This document shows, in pieces, positions 26,208 through 35,195 of a DNA stretch of 64,000 nt. Within the stretch, counting starts at the first letter, position 1; each line of letters starts with the position of its first letter. The stretch spans positions 124,001 to 188,000 of the forward strand of contig NZ_LT629693.1 of the NCBI RefSeq assembly GCF_900099825.1, written 5' to 3'. This DNA comes from Bradyrhizobium ottawaense. GTDB lineage: Bacteria > Pseudomonadota > Alphaproteobacteria > Rhizobiales > Xanthobacteraceae. A program made the translations under genes and the position numbers. The notes below the pieces were generated by a model. The model did not search any database. It was not told the DNA's origin and was given only the letters and a program-made list of their open reading frames with translations.

Positions 26208-27458
26208 ATGGATGGTTTGTTGCGTTATTTCCTAGGTCAGTTCATTCGCCGCGGCACGATGACGTTCACGGCCGCGAGCGGGGCGAGCTTTACCTGCGGC
26301 GACGGCACCGGCCGACCGGTCTCGGCACGGTTCCTGAGCGAACGGACCCAACGCCGGATCCTGCTCAATCCGGAACTGGCGCTCGGCGAAGCCTATATGG
26401 ACGGCACGTTTGTGGTCGAGAACGGCTCGATCGCGGATGCGCTCGAAATCCTGCTCAATCAGCCCGACATGGTGCCGCGCTGGGCCGGGCTGCAATGGTG
26501 GCTGCGCTATTTCAGCAGGCACATCGGGCAATTCAATTGGCGCGGCCGCGCGCGAGACAATGTCGCCCATCATTATGATCTGGACGGGCGGCTTTACTCC
26601 CTCTTTCTCGACGCCGACCGGCAATATAGCTGCGCCTATTTCGAAGCGCCGGACGCCACGCTCGACGATGCCCAGCTCGCCAAGAAGCGTCACCTCGCCG
26701 CCAAGCTGCTGATCGAGTCCGGCAACCGCGTACTCGATATCGGCTCCGGCTGGGGCGGCCTTGGCCTTTATCTCGCTGAGATGACCGGCGCCGACGTTAC
26801 GGGCATCACGCTCTCGACCGAACAGTTGCAGGCCTCGAACGCGGGTGCGGCGGAGAAGCGCCTGACGGGATCGGCGCGATTTCTCCTCAGCGACTATCGC
26901 GATATTCCCGGCCAATTCGACCGGATCGTCTCGGTCGGCATGTTCGAGCATGTCGGCATCGGTTTCTACGAGAAATTCTTTCGGCGATGCGCCGAGCTTC
27001 TCAGCGATGACGGCGTGATGGTGTTGCATTCGATCGGCCGCTCGACGGGCCCCGACGTGACCAGCCCCTGGATCACCAAGTATATATTTCCGGGCGGCTA
27101 TATCCCCGCTGTCTCCGAGGTCATCCCCGCGATCGAACGCGCCGGCCTCCTGGTATGCGACATCGAGATTCTCAGGCTGCATTACGCGGAGACGCTGAAG
27201 GCCTGGCGCGAACGGTTCCTGGCGCGGCGCGAAGAGGCCGTGCGCCTGTATGACGAGCGCTTTGCGCGAATGTGGGAGTTCTATCTGGCGGGTTCGGAAA
27301 TGTCGTTCCGCAAGCAAAACCTGATGAACTTCCAGATCCAGCTCACCAAGCGCCAGGGCGTAGTACCGATCACCCGCGATTACGTCGCGCGTGAAGAAGC
27401 CAAGCTGCGCGGGATCGAGAGCCGCCGGCAACCACGGCTGCAACTGGCCGGGGAATGA
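26208..27458 (+). CDS. Cyclopropane-fatty-acyl-phospholipid synthase family protein
   Basis: SAM-dependent enzyme that methylenates unsaturated acyl chains of membrane phospholipids; 416 aa from the ATG at 26208. Upstream ATGs at 26181 and 26130 are in frame; none has a clear ribosome binding site, so the start is uncertain. The SAM-binding motif is VLDIGSGWGGLGLYLAEM (~residue 175), followed by GITLSTEQLQ, VGMFEHVG and HSIGRS. The N-terminal ~110 residues are the CFA lipid-binding extension (NPELALGEAYMDGTF). The gene is monocistronic, with a 255-base non-coding region upstream. Confidence 0.9.
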   Translation: MDGLLRYFLGQFIRRGTMTFTAASGASFTCGDGTGRPVSARFLSERTQRRILLNPELALGEAYMDGTFVVENGSIADALEILLNQPDMVPRWAGLQWWLRYFSRHIGQFNWRGRARDNVAHHYDLDGRLYSLFLDADRQYSCAYFEAPDATLDDAQLAKKRHLAAKLLIESGNRVLDIGSGWGGLGLYLAEMTGADVTGITLSTEQLQASNAGAAEKRLTGSARFLLSDYRDIPGQFDRIVSVGMFEHVGIGFYEKFFRRCAELLSDDGVMVLHSIGRSTGPDVTSPWITKYIFPGGYIPAVSEVIPAIERAGLLVCDIEILRLHYAETLKAWRERFLARREEAVRLYDERFARMWEFYLAGSEMSFRKQNLMNFQIQLTKRQGVVPITRDYVAREEAKLRGIESRRQPRLQLAGE

Positions 27459-27476
27459 CCCGCAAAGGCGGATGTT

Positions 27477-27680
27477 TCAGTGGCGCAGGCCGTAAGGCGA
27501 GGCGTACGGCAGACCCGACACCGGACTGGCAAGCTGCGCGCGCAAGGCGGCAAGCACATGGCTATCGCAGGGAACCGCAAGCGCTTCCGGGCGCGACACT
27601 TCTTCAAAGGTATCGATCAGCATCGACAGCCACGCGCGCTGTTCGCTTGCCGATCGCCACGTTTGGAATGCCTGACCCAT
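27477..27680 (-). CDS. Small hypothetical protein, 67 aa
   Basis: Short gene beginning MGQAFQTWRSASEQRAWL. The ATG at 27680 has caggaaac 6-7 bases upstream, which favours this start over the longer in-frame extension to 27863. The product is soluble, with two predicted amphipathic helices and one cysteine. No family is recognised. It converges with the cyclopropane synthase gene. Confidence 0.5.
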   Translation of the reverse strand: MGQAFQTWRSASEQRAWLSMLIDTFEEVSRPEALAVPCDSHVLAALRAQLASPVSGLPYASPYGLRH

Positions 27681-27861
27681 CGTGTTTCCTGACCGTCCAA
27701 GTTCCTGACCGTTCAAGTCCGTCGCCGTTACCAACCCGCAAGCCGGCGGCCCGTTCCCGATTTCCGCCCGGTTCCCTCGACCGCACCCATGCCCGAAGAA
27801 ATACGGGCTGATGTGATCTAGTTCACAGAGCCCCCTGGCGGTCTGGCGTAGACCTCCGGAC

Positions 27862-27981
27862 ATGGACCAGAAATCCTACCCATCGTTCGATCCGAAAGCC
27901 GACCTCAGGACCGACTACGCCTTGATCGCAACCGGCGTGGGTGCTGCCCTGATCGCCTTGATCTATCTCATTCTGATTTGA
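27862..27981 (+). CDS. 39-aa single-helix membrane protein
   Basis: Very short reading frame MDQKSYPSFDPKADLRTDYA followed by one hydrophobic helix (LIATGVGAALIALIYLILI) and TGA. Composition, a clean N-in single-pass topology and codon use like its neighbours support a real small membrane protein. The ribosome binding site is weak (ctccgga). The gene is divergent from the 67-aa gene on its left. Confidence 0.5.
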   Translation: MDQKSYPSFDPKADLRTDYALIATGVGAALIALIYLILI

Positions 27982-28296
27982 TCAACGCTTAAGATCGCGG
28001 CGCGACACACCCTCGCCCTTGGATTAAGTCCATCCATGTGGCGATTAGGTTCAGGCCGCCCCAAGATTTTGTATGGCATTTTATCGAATGCGCTTCGGCA
28101 ACGCCTCCCGCTGCCGCTCGGTTCCGGCCAACCCCCGTCAAGCGGAATGCGCAAGCGCCGTCACGATTCACAAATCGCATTGTGTGAATCGGGCATAAGG
28201 CCTACTCGGACTTTCGGATTGCACAGAGGGAGCGCTTTATCGCCGCCCCGCAGGGAATCCTGACAAAAGCCAAAAATCCGAAGAACATCACAAGCT
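27982..28296. other. Upstream region of dnaB with an inverted repeat
   Basis: A 315-base region without a supported gene. It holds an inverted repeat cgattcaca / tgtgaatcg (arms 28164-28172 and 28183-28191, spacer ~10) that could be a regulator site in the dnaB promoter region. No clear terminator was seen after the small gene on the left. Confidence 0.4.
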
Positions 28297-29802
28297 ATGG
28301 CCCTGACTGATTCGAACGTCCTCAAGCTCGCCCCCGACGCGGGAACTCCGGCCTATCGGAGCGCACCGCACAATATCGAGGCGGAGCAGAGCCTGCTGGG
28401 CGCCATCCTGGTCAATAACGACGCGTTCTACCGGGTTTCGGACTTCCTGGAACCGAAGCACTTCTTCGAGCCGCTCCATCAGACCATTTATGAGACCGCC
28501 GGCAGCCTGATCCGGATGGGCAAGGTCGCGACCCCCGTCACGCTGAAGACGTTCCTGCCGGCCGATACCGATATCGGCGGCATGACGGTCGGCCAATACC
28601 TCGCCCGCGTCGCGGCCGAGGCGACCACGATCATCAACGCGCAGGACTACGGCCGGACGATCTACGACATGGCGCTGCGCCGCGACCTGATCCGGATCGG
28701 CGAGGACATGGTCAATGTCGCCTTCGACGCGCCGGTGGATTTCGCGCCGCGCGCGCAGATCGAGGACGCGGAGCGCCAGCTTTATGAACTGGCGGAGTCC
28801 GGCCGGTACGACGGCGGCTTCCAGCGCTTTTCGCAGGCGCTCACGACCGCCGTCGACATGGCGGCCAAGGCCTTCCAGCGCGACGGCAGTTTGTCGGGCA
28901 TCGCCACCGGCCTGCGCGACCTCGACACCAAGATGGGCGGGCTGCAGGCGTCCGACTTGATCATCATCGCCGGCCGCCCCGGCATGGGCAAGACCGCGCT
29001 TGCGACCAACATCGCCTACAATATCGCGAGAGCGCATCGCGCCGAGGTGCAGCCCGATGGCACCATGAAATCCGTCAACGGCGGCATCGTCGGGTTCTTC
29101 TCCTGCGAAATGTCGGCCGAACAGCTCGCCACGCGTATTCTCGCCGAGCAGACCAGTATCGGCTCAAGCATGATCCGCCGCGGCGGTATCACCGAAGCCG
29201 ACTTCGAGAAGATCCGCGACTATTCGATCGAGCTGCAATCACTGCCGCTCTATGTCGACGAAACCGGCGGCCTGTCGATCTCCCAACTGACCGCGCGGGC
29301 GCGGCGGCTGAAGCGGCAGAAGGGTCTCGACATGATTGTGATCGACTATATTCAGCTGCTGTCGGGATCGGGCAAACGCGGCAACGACAACCGCGTGCAG
29401 GAAGTCACCGAGATCACCACCAACCTGAAGGCGCTGGCCAAGGAACTGAACGTACCGATCATCGCGCTGTCGCAGCTCTCGCGTCAGGTCGAAAACCGCG
29501 ACGACAAACGCCCGCAACTGGCCGATCTACGTGAATCCGGTTCGATCGAACAGGACGCCGACGTGGTCATCTTCGTGTATCGCGAGGAATATTACCTCGC
29601 CAACAAGGAGCCCCGGATCGGGACCCCCGAATACGAAAAGTGGCAGCTCGACATGTCGCTGGTGCACGGCAAGGCCGAAATCATCATCGGCAAGCAGCGC
29701 CACGGCCCCACCGGCACGGTGGAAGTACAGTTCGAGGGCCAGTTCACCCGATTCAGCGACCTTGCGCATGACGGCAATTTGCCGGACCGCAACCTCTATT
29801 GA
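28297..29802 (+). CDS. dnaB: Replicative DNA helicase DnaB
   Basis: Hexameric 5'-3' helicase at the replication fork, 501 aa. The N-terminal domain starts with APHNIEAEQSLLGAIL, the typical DnaB opening. The RecA-like ATPase core has Walker A GRPGMGKT (from residue ~226), FFSCEMSAEQLATR, Walker B MIVIDYIQLLSG, SQLSRQVENRDDKRPQLADL (quoted in part), and DLRESGSIEQDADVV. No intein is present. It is followed by alr after 47 bases, an arrangement common in Rhizobiales. Confidence 0.97.
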   Translation: MALTDSNVLKLAPDAGTPAYRSAPHNIEAEQSLLGAILVNNDAFYRVSDFLEPKHFFEPLHQTIYETAGSLIRMGKVATPVTLKTFLPADTDIGGMTVGQYLARVAAEATTIINAQDYGRTIYDMALRRDLIRIGEDMVNVAFDAPVDFAPRAQIEDAERQLYELAESGRYDGGFQRFSQALTTAVDMAAKAFQRDGSLSGIATGLRDLDTKMGGLQASDLIIIAGRPGMGKTALATNIAYNIARAHRAEVQPDGTMKSVNGGIVGFFSCEMSAEQLATRILAEQTSIGSSMIRRGGITEADFEKIRDYSIELQSLPLYVDETGGLSISQLTARARRLKRQKGLDMIVIDYIQLLSGSGKRGNDNRVQEVTEITTNLKALAKELNVPIIALSQLSRQVENRDDKRPQLADLRESGSIEQDADVVIFVYREEYYLANKEPRIGTPEYEKWQLDMSLVHGKAEIIIGKQRHGPTGTVEVQFEGQFTRFSDLAHDGNLPDRNLY

Positions 29803-29849
29803 GGCGGCTCTGCGGTTGAACCGCCGCGACGGCCCGCGTAAAATGCGGC

Positions 29850-31094
29850 ATGAACATCGCCTCTGATCCCAAATCGATCCCGCCCAGCACCCTGCTCTCG
29901 CCCGAGGCCAACCGGGCCGCGGCGCTGGCAAGCGCCACCGGCGTGCTGACGGTCGATCTCGACGCCATCGTCGCCAACTGGCGCAAGCTCGAGAAGATCT
30001 CGGTTCCGGCCGAATGCGCCGGCGTGGTGAAGGCGGATGCCTATGGCTGCGGCGCCGACCAGGTCGCGCGCGCGCTCGCCAATGCCGGCTGCAAGACGTT
30101 TTTCGTCGCCACCGTCGATGAAGCGCGCGTAGTCCGCGCCGCGGCACCTGCGGCCTCAATCTATACGCTCGACGGCTTCTTCCAGAACACCGGCGATATC
30201 TATGCCGCGATCGACTGCAAGCCCGTGATCGGCGACCTCAACGAACTCGCCGAATGGGACGTGTTCTGCCGGCGCTCGGGCTGGTCGGGCGGCGCCGCCA
30301 TTCACATCGACACCGGCATGAACCGGCTTGGCCTCACGGTTGCCGAGGCGCAGGGCATCATCCCCCGCATCAATGCCGGCGATCACGGCATTACGCTTGT
30401 GATGAGCCACCTCGCCTCCGCCGAACTCGTCAACAGTCCGCTCAACGCCAGGCAGCTCACGAGCTTCCGCGAAATCGCGAGCCTGTTCTCGGGCGTGCCG
30501 GCGTCGCTGGCGAATTCCTCCGGCGTGTTCCTCGGGGCCCAGTTCCAGTTCGACCTGATGCGGCCGGGAGCGGCGCTTTACGGCATCAACCCGACGCCCG
30601 AAGCCGACAATCCGATGCAGCCGGTCGTCGAGTTGAAGGTCCGCATCGTGCAGATCCGCAACGTCGAGCGCGGCGAGACCGTCGGCTATGGCGGCACCTG
30701 GACCGCGCGGCGGCCGACCCGGATCGCACTGGTGTCCGCCGGCTATGCCGACGGCTATTTCCGCGCGGCCAGCGCCAATGACGGCACCCGCGGCGCCGAG
30801 GTCGTGGTCGCCGGCAAGCGCTGCCCGATTGCGGGCCGGGTTTCGATGGACCTGATTGCGGTCGATATCACCGATATCGAGAAGAACGCGGCCCGCCGCG
30901 GTCATATGGTGACACTGATCGGCGAAGGCATCACGGTCGATGAACTCGCCCATCACTTCGGCACCATCGGCTACGAGGTGCTGACCAGTCTCGGCAAGCG
31001 CTATGCGCGGATCTACAAGGGCGGTGACGCGCCGGCGAAGGAGCCGGCCGCTCCGCTGCCTGCTGCGGCAGATCCTGCCGCTCCATCGAACTAA
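29850..31094 (+). CDS. alr: Alanine racemase
   Basis: PLP enzyme interconverting L- and D-alanine for peptidoglycan, 414 aa. The PLP lysine is Lys61 in VVKADAYGCGADQVA. Other family marks are HIDTGMNRLGL, NSSGVFLG, and the C-terminal VSMDLIAVD (near the second active-site tyrosine region VGYGG). The last ~25 residues are an Ala/Pro/Glu tail. The stop lies against the decayed end of an IS5-type transposase on the opposite strand, so the 3' end may have been reshaped by that insertion. Confidence 0.95.
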   Translation: MNIASDPKSIPPSTLLSPEANRAAALASATGVLTVDLDAIVANWRKLEKISVPAECAGVVKADAYGCGADQVARALANAGCKTFFVATVDEARVVRAAAPAASIYTLDGFFQNTGDIYAAIDCKPVIGDLNELAEWDVFCRRSGWSGGAAIHIDTGMNRLGLTVAEAQGIIPRINAGDHGITLVMSHLASAELVNSPLNARQLTSFREIASLFSGVPASLANSSGVFLGAQFQFDLMRPGAALYGINPTPEADNPMQPVVELKVRIVQIRNVERGETVGYGGTWTARRPTRIALVSAGYADGYFRAASANDGTRGAEVVVAGKRCPIAGRVSMDLIAVDITDIEKNAARRGHMVTLIGEGITVDELAHHFGTIGYEVLTSLGKRYARIYKGGDAPAKEPAAPLPAAADPAAPSN

Positions 31095-31215
31095 GATGAA
31101 CGCCAGATATTTTGCCGCGAGTTTATCTTATCGGGTCGCGACACGCCGACATTGATGTCGTTGAAGAACCGTTCGACCGGGTTGCGCGCGCGATCGAGAA
31201 TCGATCTAGCTGGCC
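31089..31215 (-). pseudogene. Remnant of an IS5-family transposase C-terminus
   Basis: On the minus strand, one frame reads ILDRARNPVERFFND and another, after a frameshift, reads VATR-stop-DKLAAKYLAFI. Together these match the C-terminal pattern of IS5/IS427-type DDE transposases (RNxVERFFNKxKxxRxVATRYDKLAANYLAFI), with the tyrosine codon changed to a stop. Both the N-terminal part and the inverted repeats are gone. The alignment is from memory of the family. Confidence 0.7.
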
Positions 31216-31431
31216 GCAGGACCGCTAAGGCTCTGGATTTACCTCCGCTCTCGGCGCGATAACGGCCATGGCCGGACTCGCTGCCAATCCGACTCGGTAG
31301 CGAATGACCCAGAACGGACCTCGCGCTGCTTTGGCTTAGGTGCGGACATCAAGAATTTTGCACCAGAAGCGGTCGAACAATTCCAGCGGGTTGCGCAGCG
31401 GGATCGTGTGTTGGTGGGTCGCGCCGCCGCA
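31216..31431. other. Intergenic debris with a possible minus-strand gene fragment
   Basis: About 215 bases between the transposase remnant and the L,D-transpeptidase gene. On the minus strand, 31336-31410 reads IPLRNPLELFDRFWCKILDV before a stop, which looks like protein sequence rather than random frame, but it lacks a start and I do not recognise the family. It may be another piece of mobile DNA. Confidence 0.35.
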
Positions 31432-32604
31432 TCAATGCGTTACCACGATGAAATCCGTGTCTTTTCCCGTCTCATGGCTAAATCCGTTGTCGGAAATAAT
31501 CAATGAAGAGGCCGGCGTCAGAAGTTTAGAGATCCTCTCAACGGTATCCTGCGGTATTTCGATGCGGTTGAGGACAGCGTTGGCTTTATCGGGCGACGGT
31601 ACCGATGGGGCGGTTTGCTTCACGGGTGCTTCGCGCTCTTTCATGGCACCCTCGATGCGAGGAAATTCGTCCGGAATCGACACGACGGTCCAGCGAATAG
31701 CCGCTCCCTCGCTCTGGAATTCCATTGCGGTAAACACGTGCGTTCCCAGGGGCTCCTCCGGATTTTCGATCTTGACCGGGACATCAAACAACGGCGAGAA
31801 GCCCTGACGCACGAACAGCTTGCTCAACTTTCGACTCACGAAGACGGAGATCGGAACCATCTTTCTAGGTGCGCCTTCAGCGGGAGCCGAGCTTGGAACC
31901 TGGAGACTAGTGGTTTCTGGAGTCTCGGCCTTGGACACCAGTGATCCATGCGTTGCCGCGGCTGTGCTAATGCTCTTACCCGCGACTGTGGCAGCCTGAA
32001 ATTCCGACGAACCGGACACGGCTTTCGGCTTAAAGAGGTGCGGATTGGTTATCTCGACCGGCTGGACATCGTCGTGCGCAATGATCACGCGCGTGCCGCG
32101 CTTCGTGAGATGCCAGAGTCGAATGGCAAAGTCATTTTTCAAACGGATGCAGCCGTGTGACACCGGATGCCCAGGCACGACACCGGCATGCAACGCAATC
32201 CCTGACCAGGTGATGCGCTGCATGTAGGGCATGGGGGCAGCGCTATAAATATTTGAACGGTGCCATCGTTGTTTGCTGATCACGCTGAACACGCCGAGGG
32301 GCGTAGGATGTCCCTGAGTTCCCGTGGACACCGATGAGCGTGCGATCAGGGCCCCGTTGTCAAAAAGCGAGACCCGTTGGTCAGCGATCGAGATGATGAT
32401 CTGGAGCGGCCCCTTCGGAGGGTCCTCCGGCCGAGCGTTCTTCGCAGATTCAGAGTTTGTCTGCCGGTGGTGGTGCTTGTGTTTGTACGGAGCGTATTGG
32501 CTTGGCCAGAACGTGTGTTGGGGTCCAAACAGAAATTGAGCGTGTGCGATCCCCGCAGGAAGCATGAAAATGGCGAATACAGCCGTTGTTATCGCGCGCT
32601 GCAT
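31432..32604 (-). CDS. L,D-transpeptidase (YkuD domain), exported
   Basis: Periplasmic L,D-transpeptidase of 390 aa, which forms 3-3 cross-links in peptidoglycan or attaches proteins to it. The ATG at 32604 is chosen because it has aaggga 10 bases upstream and opens a signal peptide (ITTAVFAIFMLPAGIAHAQ). The YkuD domain (~66-190) carries HAGVVPGHPVSHGCIRLKND with catalytic Cys152 and His150. The C-terminal half (~200-390) has no recognised domain and includes Ser/Ala-rich and Pro-rich linkers. It is divergent from a lytic transglycosylase across 356 bases, suggesting joint wall remodelling. An alternative is a non-cross-linking YkuD paralogue; Bradyrhizobium has many. Confidence 0.88.
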   Translation of the reverse strand: MQRAITTAVFAIFMLPAGIAHAQFLFGPQHTFWPSQYAPYKHKHHHRQTNSESAKNARPEDPPKGPLQIIISIADQRVSLFDNGALIARSSVSTGTQGHPTPLGVFSVISKQRWHRSNIYSAAPMPYMQRITWSGIALHAGVVPGHPVSHGCIRLKNDFAIRLWHLTKRGTRVIIAHDDVQPVEITNPHLFKPKAVSGSSEFQAATVAGKSISTAAATHGSLVSKAETPETTSLQVPSSAPAEGAPRKMVPISVFVSRKLSKLFVRQGFSPLFDVPVKIENPEEPLGTHVFTAMEFQSEGAAIRWTVVSIPDEFPRIEGAMKEREAPVKQTAPSVPSPDKANAVLNRIEIPQDTVERISKLLTPASSLIISDNGFSHETGKDTDFIVVTH

Positions 32605-32960
32605 TGCTGGTAATCCCTTAACGAACATCGCCCGGTGCCATAGGCGCGATTCCATCGTTTCGAGACGATGCGCGAAGCCGACGCCTGATGCGTCATCCCG
32701 ACAGCGCACCAAGCCTCTCCTCCAAATCTGGTCGCAGTAGGTCGAAAATTGGACCGTGCTCACAATTACGGTGTGAGTTACCGTTGAGACGGGCGCAATT
32801 GCTTGCGATCGACGCGTTGCAATCGGGCAACATGTTTTGGAAAAATTGACGAGCGGCCGTTTGCGCCATTGCGCGACCCACATTGATCCCAAGAATGAGC
32901 CTCTTCGCATGCTTGGCTTTTCTACACGGCTCCGGTGGAGCCTATGGAGGCGACGGCATC
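32605..32960. promoter_or_regulatory. Shared upstream region of the divergent L,D-transpeptidase and lytic transglycosylase genes
   Basis: A 356-base non-coding region between two divergent cell-wall genes. It should contain both promoters. I see no clear palindrome or riboswitch. It is somewhat AT-richer (around 32740-32840) than flanking genes. Confidence 0.4.
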
Positions 32961-34097
32961 ATGAACACGCGGCGATTTGCGAAAATGGCGGCGGCGTTGT
33001 GCGGAACGGTCGTTCTCGCAGGCTGGGTCGTCGCTCGGCTTCCTGGCTTCGCTACGGCCAGTATCGAGAACACCCGCGCAGTGCCAATCGAGGACCGCGC
33101 AACATCTCTCGCCGCCACCGCCAGGCTCGCGGATGAACCGCAGGCAATCGCAATGGGCAACGCCGTTGTCGCTAACATCGTTGTCGCGAACGCCGCTGTC
33201 GCTAGCGCCGAAGTGGCGACGGCCGCCGAACCCGCGGCGGGGACGGCCACCGACACGACGGCGGCCTCGGATAAGCCGGAATCGATCGTCGTGGCCGCGT
33301 TGCCCGATCCGTCGCAGACGCTGTCGGCCGATTTACCGCCTGTGCAGGAATCGGTGGACTTGGGCCACCATGATGTCGCCCAACCGGCGCCGACAACGTG
33401 CGATGCATCCGGCGGTGCCTCCAGCACGGGGCCGCAGGATTTCCGGTATCTCATTTGTTATGTCTGGTCCGAACTGCCGCCTGCCGAGAAGCCGGCGGCG
33501 ATCGTCTTGCGTTCGTTCAAGGACACCCCGGTCGGAACGCCGGTCGAGGAGATCAAGCGCGCGTCCGACGCTTTCGGTCTGGATTTCAATTTCATGAAAG
33601 CGGTCGCCAGGATCGAGTCCGGTTTCGACCCCAAGCAACGCACCGGGTCGTATATCGGGCTGTTCCAGCTGAGCAAATACGAGTTCAGCAAATTCGGCTC
33701 CGGAGACATTCTTAATCCCCGCGATAATGCGGTTGCGGCAGCCTACAAGGTCATCACCGAAGGCATTCTGTTCCAGTGGGTGACGCACAGGAAGCCGGAC
33801 TTGAACGATCTTTACTTGATCCATCAGCAGGGCTGGGAAGGCGCCGCCGAGCACATCAGCCAACCCAATCGCGTCGCCTGGAAATCGATGTGTGCCACCA
33901 GCGAAGGCAGGGAGAAAGGCGAAAAATGGTGCAGACGGGCGATCTGGGGGAATACCCTTCCGGCCGTCAAAGACACGTGGAAATCGGTCGACAAGCTGAC
34001 ATCGGAGGCGTTCGTCGGAATGTGGCGCGCGCGGATTGCTGAATTCTACTCGAAATACATGGCCACCGCCGCCGCCGCCGAACGGGCGAACCAGTAA
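32961..34097 (+). CDS. Lytic transglycosylase (SLT domain), exported
   Basis: Soluble-lytic-transglycosylase fold, 378 aa from the ATG at 32961, supported by ggagg 11 bases upstream; the longer open frame from 32883 is less likely. A signal-anchor (AALCGTVVLAGWVVARL) is followed by a low-complexity Val-Ala-Asn region (VVANIVVANAAVASAEVATAA, ~69-89) and Ala/Asp linker. The SLT domain starts near residue 205, with catalytic Glu219 in KAVARIESGF and the GLFQLS motif. Such enzymes cut glycan strands, and may open the wall for a secretion machine, but no secretion genes are nearby. Confidence 0.85.
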   Translation: MNTRRFAKMAAALCGTVVLAGWVVARLPGFATASIENTRAVPIEDRATSLAATARLADEPQAIAMGNAVVANIVVANAAVASAEVATAAEPAAGTATDTTAASDKPESIVVAALPDPSQTLSADLPPVQESVDLGHHDVAQPAPTTCDASGGASSTGPQDFRYLICYVWSELPPAEKPAAIVLRSFKDTPVGTPVEEIKRASDAFGLDFNFMKAVARIESGFDPKQRTGSYIGLFQLSKYEFSKFGSGDILNPRDNAVAAAYKVITEGILFQWVTHRKPDLNDLYLIHQQGWEGAAEHISQPNRVAWKSMCATSEGREKGEKWCRRAIWGNTLPAVKDTWKSVDKLTSEAFVGMWRARIAEFYSKYMATAAAAERANQ

Positions 34098-34422
34098 TTT
34101 CCGTTGAGTGGTTGGCAGGAGTTGCCGCACCCGCGGGCCCAGCGGGGACATCACCGCCGCTGCGGCACGTGGTGCCGCTCATCGCTCAATGGTCGCGCGG
34201 ACGCACTTTACGTCGTCAACGACGCGCTCGGATCGTTCCTACTGCGCGCTAATGAGCTGGTCGATCAGGTGCCGAGTCTGCTTGTGGCACATCGCGTTAT
34301 TTCGCTGCTATACGGAATTTGGTCCGCTATGCGGGCATTGCGGACCTAGGCGGGCCTGCCGCCCGGCAGATATATTGGTTCACCGCCTAGCGGAATAACG
34401 AGGTCTGCGGTCACATGCCCGC
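34098..34422. other. Intergenic region, no gene seen
   Basis: A 325-base gap between the lytic transglycosylase and exonuclease III genes. The short open frames here have no ribosome binding sites and atypical composition. The stretch gtggcacatcgcgtta ... gtccgctatgcgggcattgcgga (34285-34347) contains partial inverted symmetry (ggtccgc / gcggacc) and may be a remnant of a dispersed repeat. Confidence 0.35.
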
Positions 34423-35193
34423 ATGAAGATCGCCACCTTCAACATCAACAACGTCAACCGGCGCCTGCCGAACCTGCTGGCTTGGCTGCGCACGGCGAAA
34501 CCGGATGCGGTTTCGCTGCAGGAACTGAAATCGACCGACGCCGATTTTCCGGTCGCGGCGTTCGAAAAAGCCGGCTACGGCGCGGTGTGCCAGGGCCAGA
34601 AGACCTGGAACGGCGTCGCCATTCTGGCACGAAACACCGAGCCGGTGCTGACCCGCACCGCGCTGCCCGGCGATCGCGACGACCACGAGGCCCGCTATAT
34701 CGAAGCCGCCGTCAACGGCATTATCCTGACCAGCATCTATCTGCCGAACGGCAACCCGCAGCCGGGGCCGAAATTCGATTACAAGCTCGACTGGTTCAGG
34801 CGGCTCCGCTCGCACGCCGCCAAGCTCCTGAAGCAGGATATCCCGGTGGTGCTGGCAGGCGACTACAATGTCGCGCCGGCGGCGATGGATATCTATCCGA
34901 CGAAGTCATGGGACAAGGACGCGCTGATCCAGCCGAAGAGCCGCGCCGCCTTCAGGACATTGGTGGAACAAGGCTGGACCGATGCGATCCGCACCCTGCA
35001 TCCGTCCAAGCCGATGTTCACGTTCTGGGACTACAAGCGCAACCGCTGGCCGCGCGACGCCGGGTTGCGGCTCGATCATCTCTTGCTGAGCCCGGAAGTG
35101 GCGCCGCGCCTGACCAAGGCCGGCGTCGACCGGCAGGTGCGCGGCGAGGAAGGCGCCAGCGACCACGCGCCGGCGTGGATCGTGTTGAAGTGA
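34423..35193 (+). CDS. xth: Exodeoxyribonuclease III
   Basis: AP endonuclease/3'-exonuclease of base-excision repair, 256 aa. Conserved pieces are MKIATFNINNVN (Asn7), SLQELKS (metal-binding Glu34), LAGDYNVAP (catalytic Asp/Asn), RLDHLLLSPEV and SDHAPAWIVL (catalytic His). It is complete and monocistronic. It converges with a Bug-type gene, only 2 bases apart at the stops. Confidence 0.93.
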   Translation: MKIATFNINNVNRRLPNLLAWLRTAKPDAVSLQELKSTDADFPVAAFEKAGYGAVCQGQKTWNGVAILARNTEPVLTRTALPGDRDDHEARYIEAAVNGIILTSIYLPNGNPQPGPKFDYKLDWFRRLRSHAAKLLKQDIPVVLAGDYNVAPAAMDIYPTKSWDKDALIQPKSRAAFRTLVEQGWTDAIRTLHPSKPMFTFWDYKRNRWPRDAGLRLDHLLLSPEVAPRLTKAGVDRQVRGEEGASDHAPAWIVLK

Positions 35194-35195
35194 AG

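Noticed and set aside
28036..28263. A 75-residue frame upstream of dnaB
   Set aside because: No ribosome binding site, odd composition and overlap with the inverted repeat in the dnaB promoter region; likely chance.
34098..34422. Possible small genes between the lytic transglycosylase and exonuclease III
   Set aside because: Several frames overlap on both strands without ribosome binding sites or recognisable products.
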